Positions 19,138-29,440 of a stretch of DNA of 64,000 nucleotides are shown here, in pieces. Under the pieces are notes generated by a model. The model had not been told where the DNA came from. It saw only the letters and a program-made list of their open reading frames with translations, and ran no database searches. Origin of the DNA: Pseudobdellovibrionaceae bacterium (GTDB lineage Bacteria; Bdellovibrionota; FAC87; UBA2466; JACKAF01); contig JACKAF010000002.1 of the NCBI GenBank assembly GCA_020635235.1, positions 575,678-639,677 of the forward strand. The letters are read 5' to 3'. A program made the translations under genes and the position numbers. Position 1 is the stretch's first letter. Each line of letters opens with the position of its first letter.

Positions 19138-20897
19138 TGACTCTGACAATTCGAAAAATTTTCCCCCGCTTGGGATCTTTCCCGGCGAGGGACCTGGGCC
19201 CCCCTTTGCAGATGCTCATGTTTGGGCGTCTGGCCGTCTCATTTTTTTCTCTGACCGTGGTGGTATTGGTGCAGCTTTTCCGCCACGGAGGGGTCAGCCC
19301 CTTCCATCTCGCCCTAGGCTATTTCCTTTTGTCGGTGGCCTTTGGATTTAATTTATTACACGCGCTTTTTCTGGAACGTATTCCGGCCAATCGCCTGGTA
19401 GTTGGCGTGCACATTCTATTTGATGCGTGCGTTGCCTCGACGTGGATTTACTTCGCGGGGGAAGACAGTGCTTATGCGCTTCTCTATTTAGTGCAGATCC
19501 TGATGGTGGCCTTGGTATTTCACCAATGGATGGCTCTCGCTTCGGCTATCGTCGCCAGTACTTGCTACGGAGCGGTACTTTTTCTTCTGGGCCGCGAGAT
19601 AGGCTTTGGCTGGGGGATCCACGCCTCTGCCTATGTGGTTCTAGCCTTGGTCGGGGGCTTTTTGAGCCGTGAGCTCTACAACGCCGCACAGAGTTTGAAG
19701 GAGAAGCAGAGCACGATCGACAAGCTGCGGGCCTTCCAGGAACGGATCATCACGGATATTCCCACAGGCCTTCTGACGGTCGACGAGGAAATGCGGATTA
19801 ATTTTATTAATCCGGCCGGTGCGCAGATCCTTGGCCGCAAGCCCTCCGAACTGGTTGGGACCTCGCTTACGGAAGTGGAAGAGGGGTTTTTGCCCTTTTT
19901 TACGAATATTAAGGCCGAACCCGTTGAAGACGATTCGGCCTACGCCGAACCCTCTCCCGGCGTTGAGTCCGAAGTGTCCTCCACCGGCAATGACCAAAAC
20001 CGCTCCTATTTTGTGAATGCCAAATCCGTATCCGGGCGTGCGCGGTTACAGCAAATGGTGGAAGTCGGAACGGGGGACGCTCGTCGCGTTATTCGCGGCG
20101 ATGTGGCCGAGCTGGATGCCGATGCGGCACTCGGTCAACTGCTGGGTGAGAAAGCTAAGAGAGGGCGAGTCCTACTCTTCCAGGACGTCACCAAACTCCG
20201 CCATTTAGAAGATAAACTCAAGCAGCACGAGAAACTCGCTGCTGTCGGGCAACTCGCAGCCGGCATTGCTCACGAGATTAGAAACCCGCTTGCCAGCATG
20301 AGTGCCAGCATTGAGCTACTCAAAGGCTCTCTACCTGAGAAGGTTCAAGGTACCGAAGAGGGAAAGCTGATGGACATTGCCATCCGCGAAATCGATCGCT
20401 TGAACGATCTCATCTCAGAGTTCCTGGATTTCGTGCGGCCCGTAAAAATGAATCTCGAGCCGGTAAACCTGAAAGAAGTTCTCACGGACCTTGTACTCGC
20501 CGCACGCAAGCGAAAGGATTTGGATCCGACCGTCACCATTCGAGAAAACTACGATGCTGCCGTGATCGCACGTGGGAGCCAGGAAAAGCTCAAGCAGGTT
20601 ATTTGGAATCTCCTCGTGAATGCCTTCCAGGCGATGTCGCGCGCGGGTTGGATCGAAGTCGGGTGCGCCCGTTTTGGCGACGGGCGAGTAAAATTGTGGG
20701 TCGAGGATCAGGGGGCGGGGATGAGCGAAGAAGTCCGCCGGCGCCTTTTCGAACCTTTTTTTACCACCAAGGACAAGGGAACCGGTTTGGGTTTGGCAAC
20801 TGTTTACAAGATTGTAGAAGCCCATCACGGGGAAATCAGGGTCGATTCTCGAGAGAAGATCGGGACCAAGTTTGAAGTTATCTTACAGGCGGCTTAA
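19137..20897 (+). CDS. PilS-like membrane sensor histidine kinase
   Basis: 586 residues. About six membrane segments (20-180) resemble PilS of the pilin regulator pair. A PAS domain (roughly 195-340) carries a Pro/Glu/Ser-rich insertion, then come HisKA with His379 in AAGIAHEIRNPLAS and the HATPase domain (N box NLLVNAFQAMS, G boxes DQGAGM and GTGLGLATVYKI). It should autophosphorylate and signal to an NtrC-type partner such as PilR, but no response regulator follows; a porin gene occupies that place. Position inside the pil operon supports a pilus-related role. Confidence 0.85.
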   Translation: MTLTIRKIFPRLGSFPARDLGPPLQMLMFGRLAVSFFSLTVVVLVQLFRHGGVSPFHLALGYFLLSVAFGFNLLHALFLERIPANRLVVGVHILFDACVASTWIYFAGEDSAYALLYLVQILMVALVFHQWMALASAIVASTCYGAVLFLLGREIGFGWGIHASAYVVLALVGGFLSRELYNAAQSLKEKQSTIDKLRAFQERIITDIPTGLLTVDEEMRINFINPAGAQILGRKPSELVGTSLTEVEEGFLPFFTNIKAEPVEDDSAYAEPSPGVESEVSSTGNDQNRSYFVNAKSVSGRARLQQMVEVGTGDARRVIRGDVAELDADAALGQLLGEKAKRGRVLLFQDVTKLRHLEDKLKQHEKLAAVGQLAAGIAHEIRNPLASMSASIELLKGSLPEKVQGTEEGKLMDIAIREIDRLNDLISEFLDFVRPVKMNLEPVNLKEVLTDLVLAARKRKDLDPTVTIRENYDAAVIARGSQEKLKQVIWNLLVNAFQAMSRAGWIEVGCARFGDGRVKLWVEDQGAGMSEEVRRRLFEPFFTTKDKGTGLGLATVYKIVEAHHGEIRVDSREKIGTKFEVILQAA

Positions 20898-22118
20898 ATG
20901 AAACTTACACACCTAATTGCGGGGCTGTTGTGCTTATGCCTAGCGACGGGTCCGACTTTGGCGGCGTCCGGAAAGAAAAAGCCAAGCAAAAAACGCCAGC
21001 CTACGGGACTCAAGCAAGAAGGCGCAGCGAATGAAGAAAAGAAAGAGGCCCCCCAAGCCGTAGAAAAGGCAGCCGAGAAAACTGTACCGGCTCCGGAAAC
21101 CAAAAAAGAAACGGCGAAGGGTGCTCCCGCGGAAGTCCGTCCGGACACGGAGCTGGATGAACTTGCGAACAGTCTTTTGGATGACGTCGAGAGAGAACAA
21201 CTCGCCGTCAGCGCCCGCTTCGATCTTGCCTTTTTGACCGGGAATTCCGTTACGCAGGGCTTTTCTTTGCCCTCCCTTAGAGTCTCGATTTACGGAGACG
21301 TGACTTCTATACTTTCTTACCGGGTCTCGGTGGGCCAAACCCGCGAATTCACGTCGGCCTTGCTTCCTCAGTTGATTCCTGTTGAGGCCTACATGGATCT
21401 GGGTTCCTCAGACACGCGTTCCAAGGAATCACGCTTTTCCATACGCGTGGGAATGTTCACCCCCAGCCAGAACCCCTTTTGGACGCCGGATTTGAGCGAC
21501 TTACCCCTGCCGTCCTACAACCGGACGCACCGGGAGCTGTACCTGTTTCGTGATCTCGGCGCCGAACTTCGCTATGAATCCGCATCGCGAAATATCGAAG
21601 CCTCGGTCGCTGCGGTAAATGGGATTGGAATTTTCGCCCAGAATACCAATAATTCCAAAGCGGGTGCGCTGTATCTAAAAGGACGAATCCCATTCGGGGA
21701 GTGGAACTTTTACGCTGGGGCCGGTGGCATGGGGCTACTTCAATCTGTGTCGGGCAATGTAAATTACAAGCGTAATTGGGTCCTCACCGGATTTATTGGG
21801 GTGACTTCAAGGTTTGGTATCTTGCAAGGAGAGTACTCCGTCGGAGAGTTTGAGACCTCAACCACCTACCGAAACCCGACGGGCGGGGCTCTGATGGCAT
21901 TCGCACGGATCAGCGATCAGCTTAAGATGTTTGTCCGGTATGAGAATCTTGTAAACCCACCCACCGGCGGATCGGGTACCTTGAAAGTGTTCCAGGTTGG
22001 CCCCGTACTCGAACTCCACGAAACTCTCACTCTGTTTGGGACCTATACCCAAACGCAGGAGTCCGATGGTTCCGCGCTTACGCATGCCGGCGAGGTGCGG
22101 TTCCGGCTAAACGTTTAG
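20898..22118 (+). CDS. Phosphate-selective-porin-like outer-membrane protein
   Basis: 406 residues. A signal peptide (cleavage about 22-23, TLAAS) is followed by a 60-residue Lys/Glu/Ala-rich segment, then alternating beta strands and a closing strand ending RFRLNV, as in 16-18-stranded OprO/OprP-like porins. The start directly follows the sensor-kinase stop (TAAATG), so it belongs to the pil operon. The Lys/Glu region could bind the cell wall. Substrate unknown. The last 41 bp overlap the convergent nth gene. Confidence 0.75.
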   Translation: MKLTHLIAGLLCLCLATGPTLAASGKKKPSKKRQPTGLKQEGAANEEKKEAPQAVEKAAEKTVPAPETKKETAKGAPAEVRPDTELDELANSLLDDVEREQLAVSARFDLAFLTGNSVTQGFSLPSLRVSIYGDVTSILSYRVSVGQTREFTSALLPQLIPVEAYMDLGSSDTRSKESRFSIRVGMFTPSQNPFWTPDLSDLPLPSYNRTHRELYLFRDLGAELRYESASRNIEASVAAVNGIGIFAQNTNNSKAGALYLKGRIPFGEWNFYAGAGGMGLLQSVSGNVNYKRNWVLTGFIGVTSRFGILQGEYSVGEFETSTTYRNPTGGALMAFARISDQLKMFVRYENLVNPPTGGSGTLKVFQVGPVLELHETLTLFGTYTQTQESDGSALTHAGEVRFRLNV

Positions 22119-22800
22119 TACTGGCGCCTTTCTTCTTTTCTATTTTCTTTTCCCCGCCCTGTTGAAAAAACACGCAGTCCTCTCTTAAGAAGCAGTCTTC
22201 ACACAGCGGTTTTCGCGCTTTGCAGAGGCGCCTACCGTGAAGGATGAGCATGCCGTTCACCTTTCCCCAGAGCTTCGGGGGGAGAAGGGCTCGCAGCTCA
22301 AATTCTATTTTCTCGGGTGTTTGGGTATGTGCCCACCCCAGGCGTTGGCTCACGCGTTTGACATGCGTATCGACAGCGATCGCGGGTACATCAAAGGCCT
22401 GATTGAGAATCACGCTGGCCGTTTTTCTCCCGACCCCGGCAAGCGTAGTAAGCTTATCGAGATCGCCTGGGATTTCTCCGTCGAATTTCTCAACCAAATC
22501 CTTGGAAGTGCTGATAATCGCCTTGGCCTTTGCTCGGTAAAAACCGCAGGAATGGACGAGCTTTTCCACATCCGCCTGGTGGGCCTTGGAGAGCTCCCGG
22601 GCCGTAGGGTAGCGCGCGAATAGGGCGGGGGTAGTCTTGTTGACTCTCTCGTCGGTGCATTGTGCGGACAGGATGACGGCGATAAGCAGCTGGAACGGAG
22701 ACTCGTAGGTGAGCTCTGTTCGTGGATCTGGGTACGCTTTGGCAAGCGCTTTATAGACGCGCAGGACAGTGTCTTTGTTCGGCTGAGTCGGTTTTGCCAT
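22078..22800 (-). CDS. nth: Endonuclease III (DNA glycosylase/AP lyase)
   Basis: 240 residues. Removes oxidised pyrimidines in base-excision repair. The helix-hairpin-helix LAGVGRKTASVIL holds the catalytic Lys, and VDTHVKRVSQRLG holds the conserved Asp. The C-terminal 4Fe-4S loop has the exact C-x6-C-x2-C-x5-C spacing (CKARKPLCEDCFLREDC). The last 20 residues are basic and lie over the end of the porin gene, so the native C-terminus may be an extension by read-through. Confidence 0.96.
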   Translation of the reverse strand: MAKPTQPNKDTVLRVYKALAKAYPDPRTELTYESPFQLLIAVILSAQCTDERVNKTTPALFARYPTARELSKAHQADVEKLVHSCGFYRAKAKAIISTSKDLVEKFDGEIPGDLDKLTTLAGVGRKTASVILNQAFDVPAIAVDTHVKRVSQRLGWAHTQTPEKIEFELRALLPPKLWGKVNGMLILHGRRLCKARKPLCEDCFLREDCVFFQQGGEKKIEKKKGASTKRLAGTAPRRHA

Positions 22801-22867
22801 CGTATCCGCCTAGAAAAACTTGCTTTATACCCCTTGGATAAATATCTTAAAAGCCCTTAGCTGATGC

Positions 22868-22949
22868 GCCGGCGTGGTGAAATTGGCAGACACGTATGAC
22901 TTAGGATCATATGGGGAAACCCGTGGGGGTTCAAGTCCCTCCGCCGGCA
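22868..22949 (+). tRNA. tRNA-Leu (anticodon UAG)
   Basis: A 7-bp acceptor stem (GCCGGCG with CGCCGGC at 22942-22948), discriminator A and long variable arm are clear. The anticodon loop is CTTAGGA, giving anticodon TAG, and the T arm is GGGGGTTCAAGTCCCTC. The 3' CCA is not encoded. The D loop GAAATTGGCAGAC is typical of leucine tRNAs. Confidence 0.95.
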
Positions 22950-22952
22950 AAT

Positions 22953-23885
22953 TTAATTCTTGATAACGTCGGCGACGAACGAGCCGACTACTTGCAGGTA
23001 CCCATCCATATTGTCGTTGTGTACGTCATGGCCGGTTCCAGGAATGGCCGCAATCCGCACAAAAGGGTTTTTGCTCAGGTGGCTTCGAGCGTGGCGGACG
23101 CCGTTTGCTTGTAGGGCCCCTTTATAATCGGCTGCACCGACGAGAAGTGCGGGCACTTTGAGTCTTTGGAGTTCTCCGGAGTATTCTTCGGCACGTACCT
23201 GCGATGCAAAAAGCGATACGACATAGCCTTTTTCTCGGACCGCTTTCCAACGATCGGGGGAGGTATCCATGAGCATGCCTTGCATACTCTGCCCTGGGTT
23301 CTGTTCCCTAAGAGTGGCGATCGCCTTTTTCGCACCCGATAAAAGCGTCTCGGGACCCGCGCCACTGTAGGTGGCAAAATGCATGTCCTCGACAATCAGA
23401 GAGCGTACTTTTTCCGGGAAAAGGTCGCAGAAAGCGATGGCCACGCGTCCGCCAAAGGAGTGGCCCAAGATATGGTAGCGCTTGGTTGGGTTGTGCCAAT
23501 GCTTTTCAAGGTGGGCGAGGAGTCTTTCGATGTCTTTTGCGAGCATCTTGGAAGAGTAATTCCAGCCATAGGCGGGCGTTTCCCCCATGCCCCGCAAGTC
23601 CACGCCGACCACCCGGTAATACTGGCTTAGGCTTTTGGCGACGTTTTCAAAGGTTCGAAAGTCTCCCGTTAGACCATGCACCAACACGATCGTCTCTTGG
23701 TGCTGATCTCCCCACACCTTATGATTGAGTAGCCAGGGCAGTTCCCACTCGGGCCGAATCAAATCCGCAAGCGTCATCGACTCGTGCGTTGTCCTTGTTC
23801 GGCACTCCTGCTCGGACTGGTCTATCGCCGGCGCAGGGAACGCCAGAAGAGCGAAAAGCAGCAAGAGTAAGGGTTTTGGGTACAT
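22953..23885 (-). CDS. Secreted alpha/beta hydrolase
   Basis: 310 residues with a Sec signal peptide (MYPKPLLLLLFALLAFPAPA). The fold is clear: LVHGLTGDFRTF oxyanion region, DLRGMGETPA, nucleophile elbow GHSFGG, and the catalytic His in PGTGHDVHNDN near the C-terminus. A helical cap lies between. Substrate (ester, lactone or other) is not predictable. The gene ends 4 nt after the convergent tRNA-Leu. Alternative: lipase-like or epoxide-hydrolase-like members share these motifs. Confidence 0.85.
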   Translation of the reverse strand: MYPKPLLLLLFALLAFPAPAIDQSEQECRTRTTHESMTLADLIRPEWELPWLLNHKVWGDQHQETIVLVHGLTGDFRTFENVAKSLSQYYRVVGVDLRGMGETPAYGWNYSSKMLAKDIERLLAHLEKHWHNPTKRYHILGHSFGGRVAIAFCDLFPEKVRSLIVEDMHFATYSGAGPETLLSGAKKAIATLREQNPGQSMQGMLMDTSPDRWKAVREKGYVVSLFASQVRAEEYSGELQRLKVPALLVGAADYKGALQANGVRHARSHLSKNPFVRIAAIPGTGHDVHNDNMDGYLQVVGSFVADVIKN

Positions 23886-23947
23886 GGAGGGCGCAAGATA
23901 CCCTAAACGGCGAAATTTCTCAATTTCAGACCTATAAGCTATGGATA

Positions 23948-26304
23948 TTATTGAAAGGCGCTGTACGCCGCGTTGACGCAGGTATCGATAGCGTTTTGAA
24001 AAAAGCCCTTCGGTCGGCGGGCCTTGAGAAAGTCCCGGACCCTCTCGCGCTGGTCCTCTGGCAGCATGCCCTCCGACTCCAGATGAGAAAGGGTGCTGAG
24101 AAAACGCTTGCGGGCAGGCTCGGCGAGTTTGTAGCGTTCCAGGTACTCAACGAGCTCTATCGCGGAATCTAAATGTTTCGGCGTCAGATCGCCGTAATCC
24201 GCCGAGAAAAAGACATGATCGAGGCTTTCCGGCGAATCCGCATAAAAGGTACGCAGGAACTGCGTGAGCCGCCCATTCATCGCGTTGTTGCGGTAGTCGA
24301 GCCGTCTTGCCGCGGCGTAATCCACGCCCTTCATCCATTCATCCCGCTGTCCCACGCTCAGATTCTGGTGCTCAGCAAAACGGGTGGCGAGTGCCATCCC
24401 GTCGTAGAAGGCTTCCTGATTTTTCGCTAGAAGTGCCCCGCCCAGAAACAAAGGAAGGTTCCGCATTTGTCTGCGAGGGATTTTTTCGATATTGGCGAAG
24501 ACTGCTTTGGCGATATCACGCCGCGCTGCCGGTGCGGACTCGACAAGTAGTTTCATCAGGACGCCCTCCAACTCCGGGTGACGCCAGGACTCGATGGTAA
24601 GCAGTGGGATAATGTCACGCGCCGGGTGCGGGTGATCGTCCGTTTTAATGGCGCTTGATTTCAGCAACAGTTTGCGGAGCACTGCCTGGCCATCTTCAGT
24701 GGGAACCATTTTTTCCGGGAAAAAAGTCAGGCTGAGCTTGAGGGCTTCCACCGAATCCCCATCCGACAGATATTTACTCGCATCGAGAGAAGGGAAGTGG
24801 GCCCGGATACTCCTGGCCATAAGGAGGTGTTGTTTTCGGATGAGTACCGCGTCGTTGTTTCGAATGTCGCGCTGCCCGCGCCGCGTGAAAAGAATGTCGG
24901 GTTGAGGATCCTCAGGGTGGTGCGCTTTTCGAAGCGCGCTCATCGCTTTTACATAGTCCGTGGGATCGATGGAAAAGAACTTCAGCGTGCGATCAAGGTG
25001 CTCTCGCGTGAGTTTTTTCTGCCCGCGGCGAACGGCCTCCCAGTCCGCCCACAATTTGCCGAAATCCTCAAAAGGGATTTCCGGCTTGGGCGAGGCCTTT
25101 TCCGCAAGCGCGTCTCGGCGGTCCTTTTCGACGGGTTCCATCATCCAATCGAGGGCCTTTTCCAGCTCTCTCTTTATCCGCGCGTTTGCAGATTTCTGAT
25201 CGAGCCTCCCTTCCTCGAGTTCTTTTTCGGCGTAGAACGGGACTTCGTGTCCAACGGCCCAAGCTTTGGAATATTGTGCGTTCCGAGCCAGATTTTGATC
25301 CGGATCGGCTATCGCATAGGCTCGCGCCAAAAGCGGGTCGTCCGATACCCCACCGCCGAAATCAATGAGGGCGTTGGACGCAGTTGACTGGCTGAAACCG
25401 TGCCAGTCCGTAAAGAGCCCCTCGGGAATGGCTTGGCGTCTTGCGGAAAACTGCGGGCCGCGGTGTTCACTCTGTCGAACGATAAGGGCCGCGCGTTCTC
25501 TTTTCCCGCCTGCCGTCAAGACGTAGAACGGGAGCGCGATAATCCCGTAGACTTCGTTGGTTTGAAAATTGGTGCCGTGTCTTGCGTTGTAGGCTTCAAA
25601 ACGGGCTTGTAGCGTGCGCTGTTTGGCGAGTTCGTGGAACGCTTCGCCGAGCGTGCAGAGTCCCGATGAATGATCCGCGGTGAAAATAGCGTCACGTATC
25701 TGGTTAAACTCGTTGGCGGCCTGCTGGCGCGATTGAGCGGCTTTCGTCGGATTCTTGCGCAGTTCGGGGTCGTTTTTGATGCGTTTTATTTCTTCCTGGT
25801 ACGCGTTCATTGCCTCGGCCGCCTTTTGGCGCTGGGCCTCGACGATTTCCGTTCCTAGACTGTCTTTAAAGCCAATCCCTTTGACTCCGATTAGGCCAAC
25901 TACCTTTCCGGTTTGCGGGTGGCGGACTTCCAGAAAGCCCGCGCGGGTGTCGCCGCGCTCCAAGTGTCCCGCATCCCGGTTGCGGGTCAGAGCTTCAGAC
26001 TTTTTGGCATCGTCCGATTATCGAGCCTTTTTTGCTGAGTGCCGACGAAGGAGAGATTCTTAGCGATGAAGGCTTCAAACTCTTCCTGGGTCTTCAAAAA
26101 CGGAGCGAGCTCGGGGAAGTCGCGCAGGAATTGTTCGCGCGAAAAGCCAATCGGTATTGAGTTAGGGACGTGGACGATCGGGTCGCGTGCGTAAGTGCCA
26201 GGAACGAGATCTTGTTCGCTTCTGGGACGTACGGGATCGTCGGCAAGCAGGGGAGTCCCCGCCGTCAAAATGGCCCAGAAAAATAGTCCTGCGTACCGCT
26301 GCAT
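23948..26304 (-). pseudogene. Secreted protein of unknown function, one frameshift
   Basis: Two pieces in different frames join into one protein of about 785 residues. The 5' piece has a signal peptide (MQRYAGLFFWAILTAGTPLLA) and runs to LSFVGTQQKRLDNR near 26000. The 3' piece picks up as DDAKKSEALTRNRDAG and is open for over 670 codons to 23948. A single indel near 26000 explains the break. The 3' part is largely alpha-helical with many Arg, Lys and Glu and no motif I recognise. Real mutation or sequence error cannot be told apart. The frame could initiate inside the 3' piece, but that would lose the export signal. Confidence 0.65.
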
Positions 26305-26525
26305 TCCTAGCGCTTTTTGTTTCGCCACTCTCCCACACGTGACCGCGTGCCACATTAGTGCAAGCGGGGTGCCTGTGTTTCACTGGAGAAACGCGTATTC
26401 ATTTAGGGGACACCGCCCTCTTCGTGCCTGGACGATGTCGTTTGGAAGCGTGGAGCGGCACTGCGGCTGCCGTCGATACAGCTGCCTAAGAGCTGGCTAA
26501 GTCCGTGATTCTTAGCGGGGAGATC

Positions 26526-27185
26526 CTAGTGCTTTGAACAGTAGCTGAGAAAACTCCCGACCTGTTTCCACCCAAAGCTTAGAGCGTCAATAGCTTCGGG
26601 GGCCGGGATATGCATGTTTTTCAAAAAGGCCGGTGTAGCTTCGGGGTGGGCTTGTAAGGTCCAAATGGGAAGGGTCTTGTGTGCCAGGCCCTCGATGGCA
26701 ACTTCCGGACTGCTCGCAATGACTTCCATCTCAGGCGGGCAGCTCACGACCGCCTCGCGGTGAGTGACCGTGAGGATCCCCTTTTGCGCGGGCCACAGAC
26801 GAGAGGCAGTAAAAGTGACTTCACGAAACCCGGAAAGTTTTCGGTTGTCCGTGTACATGAAATCGACCACGCCGCCGTAGAGATGCGCAAAGAACTGATG
26901 TCCAAAACAAATTCCCAACATCGGGACGCCACTACGGCTTTTTAGCCATTGCCCCAAACGTTGTTGCCACTCGCGGTTTTCCAGAACACTACTGCTACTG
27001 CCGAGAACAATGATCCCTTTTGCCCCTGTGCCCTCCGACTCCAAGGAAGCCATGCCGTATAGCGCCGGGAGGTGGTAGCTCAGCGGCAAGGGTGAGGCGA
27101 GTGCCAAATGGTTAAAGCAATCGAGTTCTGGCGTCCGTACCGCTGGATCGATCACCACTACGTGATCCGTGTTCGCTGTGAGCAT
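26526..27185 (-). CDS. Class I glutamine amidotransferase-like protein
   Basis: 219 residues. The triad is visible: Cys in GICFGHQFFAHLYGG, and His and Glu in LQAHPEA. It resembles stand-alone GMP-synthase-like amidotransferases of the GATase1 family, which release ammonia from glutamine or act as gamma-glutamyl peptidases. No synthetase domain is fused and no obvious partner lies next to it. Divergent to the transporter gene with about 70 bp between starts. Confidence 0.85.
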   Translation of the reverse strand: MLTANTDHVVVIDPAVRTPELDCFNHLALASPLPLSYHLPALYGMASLESEGTGAKGIIVLGSSSSVLENREWQQRLGQWLKSRSGVPMLGICFGHQFFAHLYGGVVDFMYTDNRKLSGFREVTFTASRLWPAQKGILTVTHREAVVSCPPEMEVIASSPEVAIEGLAHKTLPIWTLQAHPEATPAFLKNMHIPAPEAIDALSFGWKQVGSFLSYCSKH

Positions 27186-27257
27186 CTTTATCTTTTAAGG
27201 GCCGTTCGCATTCCCGTCAATTGTGGTAGTTTATCCTCTGGCCTTGAATCATCCGGT

Positions 27258-29432
27258 ATGACGCAACGAAACGCATTTGGAACCTTCAACGGTGTTTATA
27301 TACCGAGCATCCTCACGATTCTCGGCGTCATCATGTACCTTCGGCTTGGGTGGGTCGTCGGTAACGTGGGGCTTACGGCAAGCTTACTCATCATCACGAT
27401 GGCCTCCGCCATCACTTTTCTGACGGCGCTCTCCATTGCAGCGACGGCTACCAACATGAGGGTGGGCGCGGGCGGTGCCTACTACATGATTTCCCGGTCT
27501 TTTGGAATAGAAGCCGGGGCCGCCGTGGGCGTACCTCTCTATCTGGCCCAAGCTTTGGGCGTGTCCTTTTATGTTGCGGGTTTTTCCGAGTCACTCAATG
27601 CGCTCTTTCCGCAGCTGCCACCGGTAGCTATTAGTGTGGTGGTTCTAACCCTTTTGTCGATCCTAAGTTTTTATTCAACGGACGTCGCGCTCAAGATTCA
27701 GAATTTCATTTTTCTGGCGATTGCGCTTTCGCTTGCTTCGTTCTTTCTTGGAGAGACGCCCGAGTACGGTCTGGCTTTGGGGGAGGTGCCCCCGGAAGTG
27801 CCCTTTTGGGTCGTGTTTTCTGTGTTTTTCCCTGCGGTAACCGGAATAGAAGGGGATTTCAATGTCGGGGATTTGAAGGATCCCGCGAAATCCCTACCGC
27901 TCGGAACCCTTGCAGCGGTGCTTACCGGTTATGTGATCTATGTGCTCATCGCCGTTTTCCTAGATCGCTTTGCCGACGCCGAGACCCTGCGCTCCAATCC
28001 GATGGTGATGCAGCAAGTGGCTTTGGTTGGAGGCCTAGTGGTCGGAGGGATTTGGGGGGCTACCCTATCCAGTGCGCTTGGGGCACTGCTCGGCGCTCCG
28101 CGAACGCTCCAGGCGCTCGCGCGTGATAGCATTTTGCCCCGATTTATCGGCGTGGGGCACCCGCAAACAGACGCTCCGAATACCGCCACAGTGTTCACCT
28201 ATTTGGTTTCTTTGGCAGGAGTGCTTTTGGGGGATTTGGATGCCATTGCCCCTGTGCTGTCGATGTTCTTTTTGACGTCCTACGGGATGCTGAATCTCAT
28301 TGCCGGCCTTGAGGGTTTCATGGGAAGTCCGAGCTGGCGTCCCAAATTTCGGACCCCCTGGTTGCTTTCCATTTTCGGTGCGGCTGCCTGTTTTGGAACG
28401 ATGCTAATGATCGATTCGGGCGCTACGTTTGTGGCGGCCCTGTGCTCCTTTGCCATTTTCTTCTACATGCGGACCAAATCTATCAATGCGCGTTGGGGGG
28501 ACATGCGCCGGGGGATTTTGAATGCCGTGGCCCGCTATTCCATTTACGCGTTGGCCAACTATCGAAAAAATGCAAAATCCTGGCGCCCGCATTTGATGGT
28601 CCTGAGCGGTTCGCCGCTTTCGCGGTGGTACCTTATTGAACTTGCGGATGCGATTTCGCATGGCAAAGGTTTCTTAACCGTTGCGACGGTCCTTTCAAAG
28701 GATTCCATTAGTGAAGAGAATCGTGTGATGCAAATGGAAGAATCCTTGCGAGTGTTTCTTGAGAAAAAAGGAGTGCCGGCACTTGTCGAAGTGAGCGTGG
28801 CCGACAATACCATGCGCGGGATACAGGCGATCGTTCGCGGTTATGGTCTTGGTCCCTTGGTGCCAAACACCTTTATCGTCGGGGAGACGGAGAAGCCCGA
28901 AAACTTCCTCATGTTCACTGAGATCATCAAACTGACGCAGGCCCTGGAACGCAACCTCGTGATTGTACGCAAGGGTAAGGAGAGTGCCCGCAAGAAGCCT
29001 GCATTGAAGAAGATCGATGTTTGGTGGTCGCAGAATCAACAGAACTCAGCGTTCATGTTGGCGCTTGCGTATATGTTGCAAACAAGCCCTGAATGGCGTG
29101 GTTCTGATTTGACGCTTAAGACGACGGTGCGTAGCGAGGAAGAGAAATCCAAAATGGAGAGCCGTGCCAAGCGCTTTTTGTACGAAAGCCGGATGGACTC
29201 GCAAGTTGAAGTTCTCGTTGAATCCGAAGAGCATGGGACGCTGACGACTATTCGGCACAATGTGACGGAAGCCGATCTGGTTTTTGTAGGTATGCGCCAG
29301 CCGGAGCCCGCAGAGAGCCTCGAAGAGTATAAAGAATACTACGTGGACATACTGCGCAGAACGCAAGGCTACCCTACGACTTGTCTGGTACTCGCTGGAG
29401 AGAAAATCAAATTTGATGAAATTTTTGTTTAG
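27258..29432 (+). CDS. SLC12-type cation-chloride cotransporter / APC permease
   Basis: 724 residues. Residues 1-430 form about 12 membrane segments with the SLC12/APC signatures (GVYIPSILTILGVIMYLRLGW, GAGGAYYMISRSFG, FPAVTGIEGDFNVGDLKDP, GAPRTLQALARD). The last 290 residues are cytoplasmic and resemble the regulatory domain of bacterial Na-K-Cl-type transporters. It probably moves ions or amino acids; the substrate is not determined by sequence. An upstream start at 27108 would cross the divergent gene, so ATG 27258 is preferred. DUF1232 gene follows after 8 nt. Confidence 0.85.
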   Translation: MTQRNAFGTFNGVYIPSILTILGVIMYLRLGWVVGNVGLTASLLIITMASAITFLTALSIAATATNMRVGAGGAYYMISRSFGIEAGAAVGVPLYLAQALGVSFYVAGFSESLNALFPQLPPVAISVVVLTLLSILSFYSTDVALKIQNFIFLAIALSLASFFLGETPEYGLALGEVPPEVPFWVVFSVFFPAVTGIEGDFNVGDLKDPAKSLPLGTLAAVLTGYVIYVLIAVFLDRFADAETLRSNPMVMQQVALVGGLVVGGIWGATLSSALGALLGAPRTLQALARDSILPRFIGVGHPQTDAPNTATVFTYLVSLAGVLLGDLDAIAPVLSMFFLTSYGMLNLIAGLEGFMGSPSWRPKFRTPWLLSIFGAAACFGTMLMIDSGATFVAALCSFAIFFYMRTKSINARWGDMRRGILNAVARYSIYALANYRKNAKSWRPHLMVLSGSPLSRWYLIELADAISHGKGFLTVATVLSKDSISEENRVMQMEESLRVFLEKKGVPALVEVSVADNTMRGIQAIVRGYGLGPLVPNTFIVGETEKPENFLMFTEIIKLTQALERNLVIVRKGKESARKKPALKKIDVWWSQNQQNSAFMLALAYMLQTSPEWRGSDLTLKTTVRSEEEKSKMESRAKRFLYESRMDSQVEVLVESEEHGTLTTIRHNVTEADLVFVGMRQPEPAESLEEYKEYYVDILRRTQGYPTTCLVLAGEKIKFDEIFV

Positions 29433-29440
29433 GAGTCCCC

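Noticed and set aside
22868..22949. tRNA-Leu as an integration site for a mobile element
   Set aside because: No integrase, no repeated tRNA 3' end nearby and normal host-type genes on both sides.
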